A stretch of DNA of 64,000 nucleotides from Flemingiibacterium sp045578725 (GTDB taxonomy: Bacteria; Bacillota; Clostridia; Oscillospirales; CAG-272): positions 1 to 64,000 of the forward strand of contig JAZNKS010000022.1 of NCBI GenBank assembly GCA_045578725.1, given 5' to 3'. The position numbers and the translations under genes were made by a program. The notes beneath the pieces are model-generated. The model did no database searches. It saw only the letters and a list, made by a program, of their open reading frames with translations, and was not told where the DNA came from. This document shows, piece by piece, positions 7,783 to 17,903 of the stretch; within the stretch, counting starts at the first letter, position 1, and every line of letters begins with the position of its first letter.

Positions 7783-9933
7783 ATGGAACAGCGTGAACAG
7801 TGGATCTGGCTTCCCGCCGCCGCATACGGCAATCGCCAGACCACCTTCTATCATACCGACAGCGTGCGCCGTCCGGACACCGGTAAATTCACCGTTGTCC
7901 GCTTTGAGCGCGCCTACCGCTTCGATAAACCGATCGCAAGCGCCCGTCTTCGCTTCAGCGGCGACACCGCCTTTATTCTTCGGTGCAACGGCCAGCCGCT
8001 CGGACACGGCCCTGTACTGGTCGGCGGCGATTTTCTGACCAATGACCGGCCCCGCCCCCAGCATTACGCCACCGAGATCACCCTGTCCGCCGATTCCATC
8101 GGCTCCGATTTTGCCGGATGCGCCGAGGGAATCCTGGAATTTGATGCGCTGGTGCGGATGCAGCCGGTTCGCCTCAACGAATATTCGCGCGGACACGGCG
8201 GCTTCTTCCTCGACGGCCATGTCACCTTCAGCGACGGCACCCGCACGCTGATCGGCACCGACGAAACCTGGAGTGCCCAGCTCCTGCCGTCCTATCCTTC
8301 CCCCGGACAGTTTGACGGCCGGATCGCCGCGGATCCCCCTGTCCCCGCCGAGCGTATCGGCAATCTCTGGCATACCCAGACCTCGCCCATCCCGCTCTGC
8401 TCGCTGGATCCGATCCGCCCCGAAAACAGCACCCTGCTCATCCAGCCCGGTGAAACCAAGGAGGTTATCCTCCCGCTTGACAAAATCTACGGCGGCTATC
8501 TGCTGGCCGAGGCCCGCACCGACGGCGTTCTGAAGGCGGAAATCCGCTTCTCCGAAACCGGCGAGAGAGGTTCCGCGGAGCAGCTTGTTTTCACCCGCGA
8601 CACCGATTACGAGGGCTTCGATATTCACAGCGCGGGCGAGCTTCATGTGAAAGCCGTCAACGAGGGCGAGCGCCCGGCCGCGCTGAAGCTCGGCTTCCTC
8701 TTCAGTCATTTCCCGGTCGAATCCGAGGCAAAGACCGTCACCTCCGATCCCGATCTCAACCGGGTCTTCGATGTCTGCGAGCACACGCTGAAGATCTGCC
8801 GCCAGACCATTCATCTTGACTCCACCCGGCACCTGGAGCCGCTGGCCTGCACCGGCGACTATTATATCGAGATGCTGATGAGCGCCTGCACCTTCGGCGA
8901 TCAGCGGCTCTCCGCCTTTGATATCCGCCGCACCGCCCAGCTGCACCGCTACAACGACGGCCGGATGTTCCACACCACCTACAGCCTGATCTGGGTGCAG
9001 ATGCTCTGGGACTGCTATATGCTGACCGGCGAGAGCGAGCTTCTCTCCGACTGCGAGGATGCGCTGATTCTGCTTCTGGAGCGCTTTGAAACCTATATGG
9101 GCGAGAACGGTCTTATTGAGAATCCGCCGGACTATATGTTCATCGACTGGCTGATTCCGGACGGCATTTCGACCCATCATCCGCCCAAAGCGCTCGGTCA
9201 GACCTGCCTGAATCTCTTTTATCTGGGGGCGCTGAAGACCGCCGCGCGGATCTTCCAGTCCCTGCACATTCCCGCGATGGCCGCCCGCCAGAATGCGAAA
9301 GCCGATAAGCTCCGCGCGGCCATTCTGACCCACCTTTATGACGGGGAGCGCGGCCTCTTCTTTGAGGGGCTCAACACCCCCACCCCGGAGCATCTCATCG
9401 GCAAATGGATGCCCAAAAATGTGGACAAGCGCTACTACCGGATGCACGCCAACATTTTAGCGGCCTATTTCGGGATCTTCGACAAGGAGGAATCGGCTGA
9501 CCTGCTCGTCCGGATCCTGTCCGACAACAGCCTTGGCGAGGTTCAGCCCTATTTCATGCACTTCCTTTTGGAAGCCGTCCTGCGAAACGGTCTGCGCGAC
9601 CGCTTCACCCTGAAGCTTCTGGAGCAATGGAAGGCTCCCTGTGCCGAATGCGACAAGGGCCTGACCGAGGGCTTTCACAAGCCCGAGCCGAATTACGGCT
9701 TCGATCACAGCCATGCCTGGGCCGGCACCCCCGCCTATTCCCTGCCGATGGCCCTCTCCGGCCTTGAAATCCTCGAGCCGGGCTTCCGCCGGATCGGCCT
9801 TTCGCCCTCTCTGCTGGGACTTGAATCGGCGCACGTCGAAATTCCCACCCCCTACGGCCCGATCGTCATCGACATGGCCATCGGCGAAAAGACAAAGCTC
9901 CGGATTCCGGATGCCATCGTCCGCATCCGATAA
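7783..9933 (+). CDS. GH78-like six-hairpin glycosidase (alpha-L-rhamnosidase-like)
   Basis: 716 residues from ATG 7783, preceded by GGGAGG at 8 bases; the upstream ATG at 7735 overlaps the promoter and is rejected. The first half is beta-sandwich-like (RFSGDTAFILRCNGQPLGHGP) as in the accessory domains of family 78. The second half is an alpha/alpha-barrel: DSTRHLEPLACTGDYY corresponds to the family DSPxRxExxGWTGD segment with the general acid, and WIDWL-type helices follow (FIDWLIPDG). The barrel ends with the usual C-terminal beta domain (HAWAGTPAYSLPMALSG). There is no signal peptide, so it should act on imported oligosaccharides. It is cotranscribed with the GH38 gene 27 bases downstream. 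Rhamnosidase specificity is not certain; other six-hairpin enzymes share this layout. Confidence 0.75.
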   Translation: MEQREQWIWLPAAAYGNRQTTFYHTDSVRRPDTGKFTVVRFERAYRFDKPIASARLRFSGDTAFILRCNGQPLGHGPVLVGGDFLTNDRPRPQHYATEITLSADSIGSDFAGCAEGILEFDALVRMQPVRLNEYSRGHGGFFLDGHVTFSDGTRTLIGTDETWSAQLLPSYPSPGQFDGRIAADPPVPAERIGNLWHTQTSPIPLCSLDPIRPENSTLLIQPGETKEVILPLDKIYGGYLLAEARTDGVLKAEIRFSETGERGSAEQLVFTRDTDYEGFDIHSAGELHVKAVNEGERPAALKLGFLFSHFPVESEAKTVTSDPDLNRVFDVCEHTLKICRQTIHLDSTRHLEPLACTGDYYIEMLMSACTFGDQRLSAFDIRRTAQLHRYNDGRMFHTTYSLIWVQMLWDCYMLTGESELLSDCEDALILLLERFETYMGENGLIENPPDYMFIDWLIPDGISTHHPPKALGQTCLNLFYLGALKTAARIFQSLHIPAMAARQNAKADKLRAAILTHLYDGERGLFFEGLNTPTPEHLIGKWMPKNVDKRYYRMHANILAAYFGIFDKEESADLLVRILSDNSLGEVQPYFMHFLLEAVLRNGLRDRFTLKLLEQWKAPCAECDKGLTEGFHKPEPNYGFDHSHAWAGTPAYSLPMALSGLEILEPGFRRIGLSPSLLGLESAHVEIPTPYGPIVIDMAIGEKTKLRIPDAIVRIR

Positions 9934-9960
9934 ACTTTATATTCCTGAAAGGAGATCGCT

Positions 9961-12900
9961 ATGAATCATTATTCCGACATCATGCTCGATAAGAAAATCG
10001 ACCGGATTCTCGAGATTCTGAAAGGCAAAATCATCCGCACCACCCTGCCGATCGAGGGCACCGAATTCTGCGCCGCCCCCTATACCGACACCAACCGCCC
10101 GCCCGAGGATGCCGTCTGGCAGCCGCTGACGGAAGAAACCCGCTTCACTGCCGACGATTCCCACTACTGGGTTCGCGCCGAGGTCACCCTTCCCGAATGT
10201 GCTGAGGATGAGAGTGTATGGCTTTCCTTCAAGACCGGCCGCGAGGGACAATGGGATGCCGTCAATCCCCAACTGCTCCTCTTCCTTGACGGCCATATCG
10301 TGCAGGGCGTAGATGTCAATCACACCGATGTGCTGGTTGAAGGCGGCCGCACCGTTCTTCTGGAAGCCTATTTCTACACCGGTCTGAACGGCGGTGATTT
10401 CGTCCTGCGCCCGTCGGTGCAGATCCGCCGCAGCGAGGTGGAAGCGCTGTGGTACGATCTGAAGATCCCCTACGATGCCGCAAAGCTCTACCCGACCGAC
10501 AGCCGCGAGCACATTCTCACCGTCCGTGCGATCAATGAGGCGATCAAATGCCTCGATATGCGGGATCTGAACAGCGAGGCCTTCTATTCCTCCGTTCCCG
10601 CCGCCCGCGCCTCGATGAAGGCCGGCTTCTACGATTCCCTCTGCGGCGGCGCCGATGCGCCCTCCGTCACCTGCATCGGTCACACGCATATCGACGTGGC
10701 ATGGCAATGGCGGCTCTGCCAGACGGTCGAAAAGGCCCAGCGGAGCTTTGCCACCGTCCTGAAGCTGATGGACGAGTACCCCGAATACAAATTCATGTCC
10801 TCCCAGCCCCAGCTCTACCAGTATGTCAAGGAGCACGCGCCGGAGGTTTACGAGGGCATCAAGGCCCGCGTGGCCGAGGGGCGCTGGGAAGCCGAGGGTG
10901 CCATGTGGCTGGAGGCCGACTGCAATCTGTCCGGCGGCGAGAGCCTGGTCCGCCAGATTCTCCACGGCAAGCAGTTCATGAAGAAGGAATTCGGCGTGGA
11001 CAACAAGCTGCTCTGGCTCCCCGATGTATTTGGCTACAGCGCGGCCCTTCCGCAGATCCTCAAAAAGAGCGGTGTCGAAAAATTCGTCACCTCCAAGATC
11101 AGCTGGAACGATATGGACCGGATGCCCTACGATACCTTCATGTGGGAGGGCATCGACGGCACCGAAATCTTCACCTATTTCATCACGGCGCAGAATACGC
11201 CAAACGCTATGGCCGCGCCGGAGAATTATTCCACCTATGTCGGCACGATCACGCCTTCGATGGCGCTGGGTGCCTGGAAGCGGTATGAGCACAAGGGCTA
11301 CAGCGATGAGGTCTGCATCACCTACGGCTTCGGCGACGGCGGCGGCGGCCCGACCCGCGAAATGCTGGAAAATCAGCGCCGTCTGGCTCACGGCCTGCCC
11401 GGAATTCCGAAGACAAAGACCGATTTGGCCGCGGCCTTCCTCGACCGCGTGCAGACGAGCTTTGACAAAAACTGCGCGATGACCGGCCGTACGCCCCGCT
11501 GGTGCGGCGAGCTCTATCTCCAGTTCCACCGCGGCACCTACACCACGCAGGCCGCCAACAAGAATTACAACCGCCGGAGTGAATTCTCCTACCGCACAAC
11601 CGAGGCGCTGGCCGCAGCCGCCATGAAGCTGACCGGTGCCCTCTATCCCGCCGATTCGCTTCACAAGGGCTGGGAGATCATCCTGCTCAATCAGTTCCAC
11701 GATATCATTCCCGGCTCGTCGATTCACGAGGTCTACGAGGATTCCCACAAGCAGTATGAATCGATTCTTTCGGATGCCGCCGCCATGCGTGATGCGGCCG
11801 CCGCTTCCGTCAAATCGGCCATCCGATCGGATCGGGAGGGAATGCTGGTCATCAATCCCCACTCCTTTGCCTATACGGGTGCCGTTAAGATCGGCGATGC
11901 CTTTGTAAATGTGTCGGATATCCCCGCCTTCGGCTGGAAGATCGTCACCCCCGAGGCAAAACAGAGCCGCGTTCATGTCACCTCCGACACGATCGAGAAC
12001 GATTTCTGCCGTCTGACATTTGCAAACGGCGACATTGTATCGCTGATCGACAAGCGGGTCGGCCGCGAGCTGGTAAAGGAAGGCAAAGCGCTCAATCGCC
12101 TCTGCTTCCACGAGGATTTCCCCTACTGCTACGATGCGTGGGAGGTCAACGAGTATTACAAGGATAAGGTTCTGGACTGCGATAAGGTGGAATCGGTGAT
12201 TCCCTTCGCTGAGGGTGCCCGCGCCGGTCTTATCATCACCAAAAAGTTCGGCAAATCCACGATCACCCAGAAGATCGCGCTGTACGATGACAGCGAGCGG
12301 ATCGATTTCATCACCGAGGCGGACTGGCAGGAGGAGCACATCCTGTTAAAGGCCGAGTTCCCCTTCGATATCCACACAAACGAGGCCACCTATGAAATCC
12401 AGTACGGCAGCGTGAAGCGCCCGACCCATCAGAACACCAGCTGGGACAGCGCCCGCTTTGAGGTCTGCGCCCAGAAATGGATGGATCTGTCCGAGGACGA
12501 TTACGGTGTCAGCATCCTGAACGACAGCAAATACGGCTACGGAGCCGACGGCTCGACTGTGACGGTATCCCTGCTCCGTTCGCCGACCTCGCCCGACCCG
12601 ACGGCCGACCGCGGTCATCATGCCTTCACCTATTCCCTCCTGCCGCACGCCTGCCCGCTGTCCGAGGGCCGGACGGTCATCGAGAGCTACAAGCTCAACG
12701 AATCTCCGATCGTCCTGCCGATCGGGGTTCAGGACGGCACGCTTCCCGGCGATTACAGCTTTGCATCGGTTGACGGCGAGGGCGTTATGATCGAGGCCAT
12801 CAAGCGCGCCGAGGAGGATGACGGCATCATCCTCCGCCTGTACGAATACCGCAACCGCCGCGAGGCTGTCGAGCTGACGCTCGGCTTCGATGTAAACAAG

Positions 12901-13011
12901 GCCTGCCTCTGCGATCTGATGGAGAACGAAATCGAAGCACTCCCGATGGACGGCCATTCGCTGAAGCTTTCCTTCAAGCCCTTTGAAATCATCACGGTTA
13001 AAGTAAAATAA
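9961..13011 (+). CDS. Alpha-mannosidase, glycoside hydrolase family 38
   Basis: 1016 residues, the normal length for class II (GH38) alpha-mannosidases. Start at 9961 preceded by AAAGGAGAT. The zinc site motif GHTHIDVAW is at residues 240-248 and the nucleophile Asp is about residue 355 in WLPDVFGYS; the central three-helix region and the long C-terminal beta-sandwich domains follow. It hydrolyses terminal alpha-mannosides, probably from N-glycan or mannan fragments, in the cytoplasm since no signal peptide is present. It is the second gene of an operon with a GH78-like enzyme and ends at a strong bidirectional terminator. Family assignment is firm; linkage preference is not readable. Confidence 0.93.
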   Translation: MNHYSDIMLDKKIDRILEILKGKIIRTTLPIEGTEFCAAPYTDTNRPPEDAVWQPLTEETRFTADDSHYWVRAEVTLPECAEDESVWLSFKTGREGQWDAVNPQLLLFLDGHIVQGVDVNHTDVLVEGGRTVLLEAYFYTGLNGGDFVLRPSVQIRRSEVEALWYDLKIPYDAAKLYPTDSREHILTVRAINEAIKCLDMRDLNSEAFYSSVPAARASMKAGFYDSLCGGADAPSVTCIGHTHIDVAWQWRLCQTVEKAQRSFATVLKLMDEYPEYKFMSSQPQLYQYVKEHAPEVYEGIKARVAEGRWEAEGAMWLEADCNLSGGESLVRQILHGKQFMKKEFGVDNKLLWLPDVFGYSAALPQILKKSGVEKFVTSKISWNDMDRMPYDTFMWEGIDGTEIFTYFITAQNTPNAMAAPENYSTYVGTITPSMALGAWKRYEHKGYSDEVCITYGFGDGGGGPTREMLENQRRLAHGLPGIPKTKTDLAAAFLDRVQTSFDKNCAMTGRTPRWCGELYLQFHRGTYTTQAANKNYNRRSEFSYRTTEALAAAAMKLTGALYPADSLHKGWEIILLNQFHDIIPGSSIHEVYEDSHKQYESILSDAAAMRDAAAASVKSAIRSDREGMLVINPHSFAYTGAVKIGDAFVNVSDIPAFGWKIVTPEAKQSRVHVTSDTIENDFCRLTFANGDIVSLIDKRVGRELVKEGKALNRLCFHEDFPYCYDAWEVNEYYKDKVLDCDKVESVIPFAEGARAGLIITKKFGKSTITQKIALYDDSERIDFITEADWQEEHILLKAEFPFDIHTNEATYEIQYGSVKRPTHQNTSWDSARFEVCAQKWMDLSEDDYGVSILNDSKYGYGADGSTVTVSLLRSPTSPDPTADRGHHAFTYSLLPHACPLSEGRTVIESYKLNESPIVLPIGVQDGTLPGDYSFASVDGEGVMIEAIKRAEEDDGIILRLYEYRNRREAVELTLGFDVNKACLCDLMENEIEALPMDGHSLKLSFKPFEIITVKVK

Positions 13012-13021
13012 GCAGCAAAAA

Positions 13022-13056
13022 AACCTTCGCTCCGTAAAGAAGCGAAGGTTTTTTGT
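13022..13056. terminator. Bidirectional terminator
   Basis: AACCTTCGCT, 9-base loop, AGCGAAGGTT followed by TTTTTT on the plus strand and preceded by a run of A, so it serves both the mannosidase gene and the converging beta-helix gene. Confidence 0.9.
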
Positions 13057-14997
13057 TTACTTTTTCCAGACGGGGATCCGCATCTCGCCGGCATCAAGAT
13101 GCGCGAAGGGGCCGGGACAGACCGCTTCGCCGCGCTCGTTTCCGAGATAATCCCGGATGAAATCGATGGGCGTTCCGTCGGCGTTTTCATATGGCGCTTC
13201 GGCAATGCGGGGTGCTCCGAGCATCCCGGCTGTAACGGGCTCAAAAGCTTTTCCCGCGACCGCTTCGGGAACGCGAAGCGTAAGAATCCACACGCCGTTT
13301 TCCTCGGAAACCGAAGCCTCCATCCGATCAGCCTGCACATAATCCTTCTCACCGCGGAAGGGCCTTGCGTGGCCGGCATAGGCATTGCCGTCGATATAGA
13401 CCGGCTGCGGCGTCAGCGCGTACTTGGTGATGCTGAAGGTGGGCTCTTTATCCTCAGCCAGCCGCTTCGGATACTCTTCGGGCGTGCTGTAATCGTCATA
13501 CACCGAGCCGAAATTCCGGAGAATCCGGCTGGGTACCGCCGGATTCGGCCGATCCTCGAACGTACCGAACACCAGATTGTTCATCACACGGTCATCGCCG
13601 CCCCAGATCGGGCAGATGGCCAGCACCGAGGTGCTGTGCGGCAGGTGATACGGCGTGTTCCGGAAGGTATCCTTGGAGCAGTAAACCTGTCCGTACACCA
13701 GATTATGGACAAACGCCGTTCCCTGTGAATAATTATCAATGTTGTAGTCCGACAGGAACAGATTGTTGTCAATCGTCGCCGGGCCGTGACCGACCTCGAT
13801 TTCCAGATCGCGGATGTTCCCAAAGAGGAGATTTTTCGTCACGCGGATGCCCTGCGACTGCCAATCCAGCCACATTCCCAGCGAACAGTCATGGATATTG
13901 TTGCCGGTGATGACGGTATCAATCGGCGTGTGGAACTTGATGCCGGCGATTTCATCGCCTCCGAACTCATACTTGATACCGATATTGTAGATATGATTGT
14001 GCTCAATCCGGCTGAAGATGCAGCCCAGATGACCGACGATTCCGTTCTCCCCGCAGTCGTGGATCACATTGTTCCGAACGATGTGCGAGCCGACCGTGTC
14101 CTTCGACCAGCCGTGGGAAAGGGCGAGAAAGACCGCCTCCATCTGGAGCAGATGGCTGGATTTGCGTCCGAAGCGGCTGGACAGATTGTGGCCGGTGGAT
14201 TCCTCGGTCCCAAGGCAGACCGCGCTGGTTTTGGCATCGTGCAGATCGCAGTTTTCGATAATCCAGCCCTTGGCAAAGTTCGGATTCACCATGCCGACCT
14301 GACCGGACGAGGGCGGATTCCAGGGCGTTGCCGCCTGCGCAATCTCAAAGCCGCGGATTGTGATGTAGTTCATGCCGTGGGACAGCGGACGGATACAGCA
14401 CCTGCGGACGTTGATCTCCATACATTCTTTCCGGGGATCCTCGCCGTGCAGGTGGCACCAGATGGTGGTTACATCCTCGCCCACCTCGGAATACCAGCGG
14501 TATCCTGTGTCCTCGGGATGCGGGATGGCCGTCCGGTGTACGCCGAACTCGCGGCGCGGCGCCTTTATGAGATCGTCCATAGAGGATGCCTCATAAAGCG
14601 AGCGTCCGTTCAGATAGACATCGCCGGAATGGACGGGATAGTCGGCCGGCTCGCGGAACCAGTCGCCGCGAAGCGGCTCGTCGTACGGATTGAATTCGCC
14701 GAAAAAGGCGTTGGGAATCACCGTTTTCCAGACATCATCCCCGACCTTTTCCCAGTCTGTGATGACCTCCGAGCCCTTGATGACAACGTGCTCGCCTTCG
14801 GCCGCCTCATAGACGATCCGGGCGTGCTCACCGGCACCGCCGGCCATCGGATGAATTTCCTCCCGGTAAACGCCCTCATGGACGCGAATCGTATCGCCGG
14901 GGCCGGCCATTTTTGCCGCGCACCCGATGGTCAAAAACGGCGCTTCGGCGGTTCCGCAAGCCCGATCGGAACCATTTTTTGCTACATGATAGATCAT
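13057..14997 (-). CDS. Right-handed parallel beta-helix protein (pectate-lyase fold)
   Basis: 646 residues. The start at 14997 (MIYHVAKNGSD) is chosen because GGAGG lies 3-4 bases upstream; the frame extends further only through the intergenic hairpin. The N-terminus reads AKNGSDRACGTAEAPF then AGPGDTIRVHEGVYRE, the opening of DUF1565-type beta-helix proteins. Many short beta-helix rungs follow (for example NNIHDCSLGMWLDWQSQG), and a separate C-terminal beta domain from about residue 520. No signal peptide. Enzymes with this fold include polysaccharide lyases and glycoside hydrolases such as families 120 and 141; I cannot tell which. It is the last gene of the xylose isomerase/xylulokinase strand, so a xylan or pectin fragment is a reasonable guess at its substrate. 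Confidence 0.75.
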   Translation of the reverse strand: MIYHVAKNGSDRACGTAEAPFLTIGCAAKMAGPGDTIRVHEGVYREEIHPMAGGAGEHARIVYEAAEGEHVVIKGSEVITDWEKVGDDVWKTVIPNAFFGEFNPYDEPLRGDWFREPADYPVHSGDVYLNGRSLYEASSMDDLIKAPRREFGVHRTAIPHPEDTGYRWYSEVGEDVTTIWCHLHGEDPRKECMEINVRRCCIRPLSHGMNYITIRGFEIAQAATPWNPPSSGQVGMVNPNFAKGWIIENCDLHDAKTSAVCLGTEESTGHNLSSRFGRKSSHLLQMEAVFLALSHGWSKDTVGSHIVRNNVIHDCGENGIVGHLGCIFSRIEHNHIYNIGIKYEFGGDEIAGIKFHTPIDTVITGNNIHDCSLGMWLDWQSQGIRVTKNLLFGNIRDLEIEVGHGPATIDNNLFLSDYNIDNYSQGTAFVHNLVYGQVYCSKDTFRNTPYHLPHSTSVLAICPIWGGDDRVMNNLVFGTFEDRPNPAVPSRILRNFGSVYDDYSTPEEYPKRLAEDKEPTFSITKYALTPQPVYIDGNAYAGHARPFRGEKDYVQADRMEASVSEENGVWILTLRVPEAVAGKAFEPVTAGMLGAPRIAEAPYENADGTPIDFIRDYLGNERGEAVCPGPFAHLDAGEMRIPVWKK

Positions 14998-15016
14998 ATT
15001 TCCTCCAATAAGGTCT

Positions 15017-15056
15017 AAAAAGAGACCGTACTCCGGTACGGGCACGGCCTCTTTTT
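15017..15056 (-). terminator. Terminator between xylulokinase and beta-helix genes
   Basis: Outer arms AAAAAGAG/CTCTTTTT enclose an inner stem CCGTAC-TCCG-GTACGG. On the minus strand it follows the xylulokinase stop codon by about 10 bases. Confidence 0.6.
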
Positions 15057-15065
15057 GAAATTTGT

Positions 15066-16544
15066 TTACATCCGGAACAGCTCGCGGCAGGCGGGATAGA
15101 TCGCCTTGTATTTCTGATAGCGCGCCTCATAGAGGGCCGTCAGCGCGGGATCCGGCTCGACGGTTTCGACAATATCGCAGAATTTTCTCGATACCGTCTG
15201 CACATCGGGATACAGACCGCAGGCGACCATCGCCAGCATCGCGCCCCCGTATCCGGGGCCCTGCACGGTCTTGGGCAGCTCCAGCGTAATGCCGAGCACA
15301 TTGGCTAAAATCGTCCGCCAGAGCGGGGATTTGGCGCCGCCGCCGCAGACGGTGGAGCGCTCGATGGGAAGCCCCAGCTTCCATGCCACCTCCAGCGAAC
15401 CGCGGAGGGCGAAGGCCACGCCCTCAAAGATCGCCTGCAGCATATCGGCGCGGGTGGTATCCATCCGAAGTCCCAGGAAAACGCCGCGCGCCTTTTCATC
15501 GTTGATCGGGCTGCGCTCGCCCATCAGATAGGGCAGGAAGTAGAGATCGCTCTTTCCGAGCTTTGCGGGATCGATCGCCGCCTCCTGGGCCTTGTAATCG
15601 TCGGTGCCGAGGATATCCTGGCAGAACCATTCGTTGCAGGAGGCCGCCGAGAGCATACAGCCCATCAGATGCCAGCCGCCGTCCGAATGGGGGAAGGCGT
15701 GGAGTGCGTTGTTTTCATCGCCGCGGAAATCCTCGGAGGAGAGGAAGACGGTGCCGGAAATACCGAAACTGATGTTGCACCGGCCGTTTCCAACCGTGCC
15801 GGTACCGATGGCCGCCGCCGCATTGTCGCCCGCGCCGCCGCAGACGATGACATCGGAAGGCAGTCCGAAGAGGCTTGCGACCTCCGGCTTCAGCGTGCCG
15901 ACCGGCTCGGCGCTCTCATAGAGCTTTGGCATCTGGGATTCCTTCAGGCCGCAGAGCTCCAGCATCTCCTTTGACCAGCGGCGGTTTCTGACATCCAGCA
16001 GAAGCATTCCGCCCGCATCCGACTGATCGGTGCAATGAACGCCGGTCAGCAGATAGTTGACATAATCCTTGGGGAGCATGATCTTATCGATCCGCGCAAA
16101 CAGCTCCGGCTCGTTGTTCTTCATCCAGAGAAGCTTGGGAGCGGTGAAGCCGGCAAAGGCGATGTTGGCGGTGTACCCGCTGATCTTCGCCCGGCCGACG
16201 GTTTCATTGAGATAATCCACCTCGGCGGTGGTGCGGCCGTCGTTCCAGAGAATCGCCGGGCGGAGGACCTTATCCTCCCGATCCAGCGCCACCAGACCGT
16301 GCATCTGGCCGCCGGCACCGATTCCCTTTACTCTCGACCGGTCAAAGCCCTTCAGAAGCTCCTCCATGCCGTCGGTGATCGCCGACCACCAATCGGCGGG
16401 ATTCTGCTCGCTCCATCCGGGATGGGGGAAGGCAAGCGGATACTCCCGCGATACCGTTCCAAGCACGGTGCCCTCGCCGTCCACAAGCAGAAGCTTAACG
16501 GCCGAGGTACCGAGGTCAATACCGATAAAATAACGGTTCTTCAT
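15066..16544 (-). CDS. xylB: Xylulokinase
   Basis: 492 residues, the usual size. FGGY-family carbohydrate kinase: the phosphate-binding loop GIDLGTSAVK is at the N-terminus, HPGWSEQNPADWW and the hinge sequence CGGAGDNAAAAIGTG in the middle, and the adenosine-binding segment GGAKSPLWRTILANVL near the C-terminus. It phosphorylates D-xylulose to xylulose 5-phosphate for the pentose phosphate pathway. It follows xylose isomerase by only 6 bases and has no strong ribosome site of its own, so translation is probably coupled to xylA. Both genes are GC-rich and colinear with the rest of the region. Confidence 0.95.
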   Translation of the reverse strand: MKNRYFIGIDLGTSAVKLLLVDGEGTVLGTVSREYPLAFPHPGWSEQNPADWWSAITDGMEELLKGFDRSRVKGIGAGGQMHGLVALDREDKVLRPAILWNDGRTTAEVDYLNETVGRAKISGYTANIAFAGFTAPKLLWMKNNEPELFARIDKIMLPKDYVNYLLTGVHCTDQSDAGGMLLLDVRNRRWSKEMLELCGLKESQMPKLYESAEPVGTLKPEVASLFGLPSDVIVCGGAGDNAAAAIGTGTVGNGRCNISFGISGTVFLSSEDFRGDENNALHAFPHSDGGWHLMGCMLSAASCNEWFCQDILGTDDYKAQEAAIDPAKLGKSDLYFLPYLMGERSPINDEKARGVFLGLRMDTTRADMLQAIFEGVAFALRGSLEVAWKLGLPIERSTVCGGGAKSPLWRTILANVLGITLELPKTVQGPGYGGAMLAMVACGLYPDVQTVSRKFCDIVETVEPDPALTALYEARYQKYKAIYPACRELFRM

Positions 16545-16550
16545 GGCCGA

Positions 16551-17861
16551 TTACCCGAACATGACAGCGTTGAAGATGCTCTCCAGCTTTTCCTGACCGC
16601 CGCTTGTCTGCTTGACAGCATCGGGATTTGCCAGCGCGTGAGCGGCCAGCTCCTCGAGGGAGATCTCGCCGTCGCGGATCTTTTTGCCCATGCCGGTCGT
16701 CCAGGATGCGTAGCGCGCGGCGACGAATTCGTCGATCCGGCCGTCATCGATCAGCGCCCATGCCTTGCGCAGACCCAGCGCGAAAGCATCCATACCGGTG
16801 ATGTAGGCGATCAGAATATCGTCCAGCGTGGAGGACGGACGGCGGGTCTTGGCATCGAAGTTCAGACCGCCGGTAGTGAAGCCGCCGGCACGGATGATTT
16901 CCATCATGCACAGCGTGGTTTCGTAGACATTCCACGGGAATTCATCGGTATCCCAGCCCAGCAGCAGGTCGCCCTGATTGGCATCGATGGAGCCGAGGGC
17001 ATTGTTGATGCGGGCGGTTGCAACCTCATGCTGGAAGGTGTGGCCGGCGAGGGTTGCGTGGTTGGCTTCGATGTTCAGCTTGAAATCCTTGTCAAGGCCG
17101 TATTTGCGCAGGAAGGCCAGAACGGTCGCGGCATCGAAATCGTACTGATGCTTGGTCGGCTCCTTCGGCTTGGGCTCGATGTAGAAGTCGCCCGTGAAGC
17201 CGTGCTCGCGGCCGTATTTGACAGCCATGCGAAGCAGGGCGGCGAGATTATCAAGCTCCAGACCCATATCGGTGTTCAGAAGGGTTTCATAACCCTCACG
17301 GCCGCCCCAGAATACATAGCCGGTGCCGCCGAGCTCGATGGTGATGTCCAGCGCCTTCTTGACCTGTGCGGCCGCGCAGGCGAAGACCTCGGCATCGCAG
17401 GAGGTGCCGGCACCGTGCGCATAGCGGGGATGATTGAACAGGTTGGCGGTGCCCCAGAGGCACTTGATCGAGCGCTTCTGCATTTCTTCCTTGATGATCG
17501 GGACAACAACATCCAGATTCTTCTGGAATTCGGCAAGCGATGCGCCCTCGGGAGCGATATCCTTGTCATGGAAGCAGAAATATTCGATGCCCAGCTTGCT
17601 CATCAGCTCAAAGCCGGCACGGATCTTCGCCTCGGCCTGTGCCATCGGATCGGCGCCTCCGAAGCTCTTGTCGCAGGTGCCCGCACCGAACATATCCACA
17701 CCCTCGGCGCAGAGGGTGTGCCACCAGCTCATCGCAAACTTCAGCTGTTCGCGCATGGTCTTGCCGTGGATAACCTCCTCGGGGTTGTAATACTTGAAGG
17801 CGAAGGGATCGCGCGAGGACGCGCCCTCGTACTTGATTGTTCCGGGTCTGAAGAATTCCAT
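16551..17861 (-). CDS. xylA: Xylose isomerase
   Basis: 436 residues from ATG 17861 (MEFFRPG); an ATG four codons earlier at 17873 lies inside the ribosome site and is less likely. The catalytic His/Asp segment FHDKDIAPEG, the segment WGTANLFNHPRYAHGAG, metal ligands in FYIEPKPKEPTKHQYDFD and NIEANHATLAGHTFQHE are all intact, as is GWDTDEFP near the C-terminus. It interconverts D-xylose and D-xylulose. The length and motifs fit the class II (long) enzymes of Firmicutes. First gene of the xylAB unit and divergent from an AraC gene, which probably controls it. A 12-bp palindrome overlaps its likely -10. Confidence 0.96.
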   Translation of the reverse strand: MEFFRPGTIKYEGASSRDPFAFKYYNPEEVIHGKTMREQLKFAMSWWHTLCAEGVDMFGAGTCDKSFGGADPMAQAEAKIRAGFELMSKLGIEYFCFHDKDIAPEGASLAEFQKNLDVVVPIIKEEMQKRSIKCLWGTANLFNHPRYAHGAGTSCDAEVFACAAAQVKKALDITIELGGTGYVFWGGREGYETLLNTDMGLELDNLAALLRMAVKYGREHGFTGDFYIEPKPKEPTKHQYDFDAATVLAFLRKYGLDKDFKLNIEANHATLAGHTFQHEVATARINNALGSIDANQGDLLLGWDTDEFPWNVYETTLCMMEIIRAGGFTTGGLNFDAKTRRPSSTLDDILIAYITGMDAFALGLRKAWALIDDGRIDEFVAARYASWTTGMGKKIRDGEISLEELAAHALANPDAVKQTSGGQEKLESIFNAVMFG

Positions 17862-17903
17862 AATTCGTTCCATCCTTTCTTATCGGCGGCTCTGCCGCCC
17901 TTT

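Noticed and set aside
7399..9447. Long minus-strand frame (682 codons) opposite the GH78-like gene
   Set aside because: Antisense of a well-supported GC-rich gene; translation is low-complexity Gly, Ile, Val and Arg with no ribosome site or motif.
9937..12339. Long minus-strand frame (800 codons) opposite the GH38 gene
   Set aside because: Antisense artefact of GC-rich codon usage; GH38 motifs are on the plus strand.
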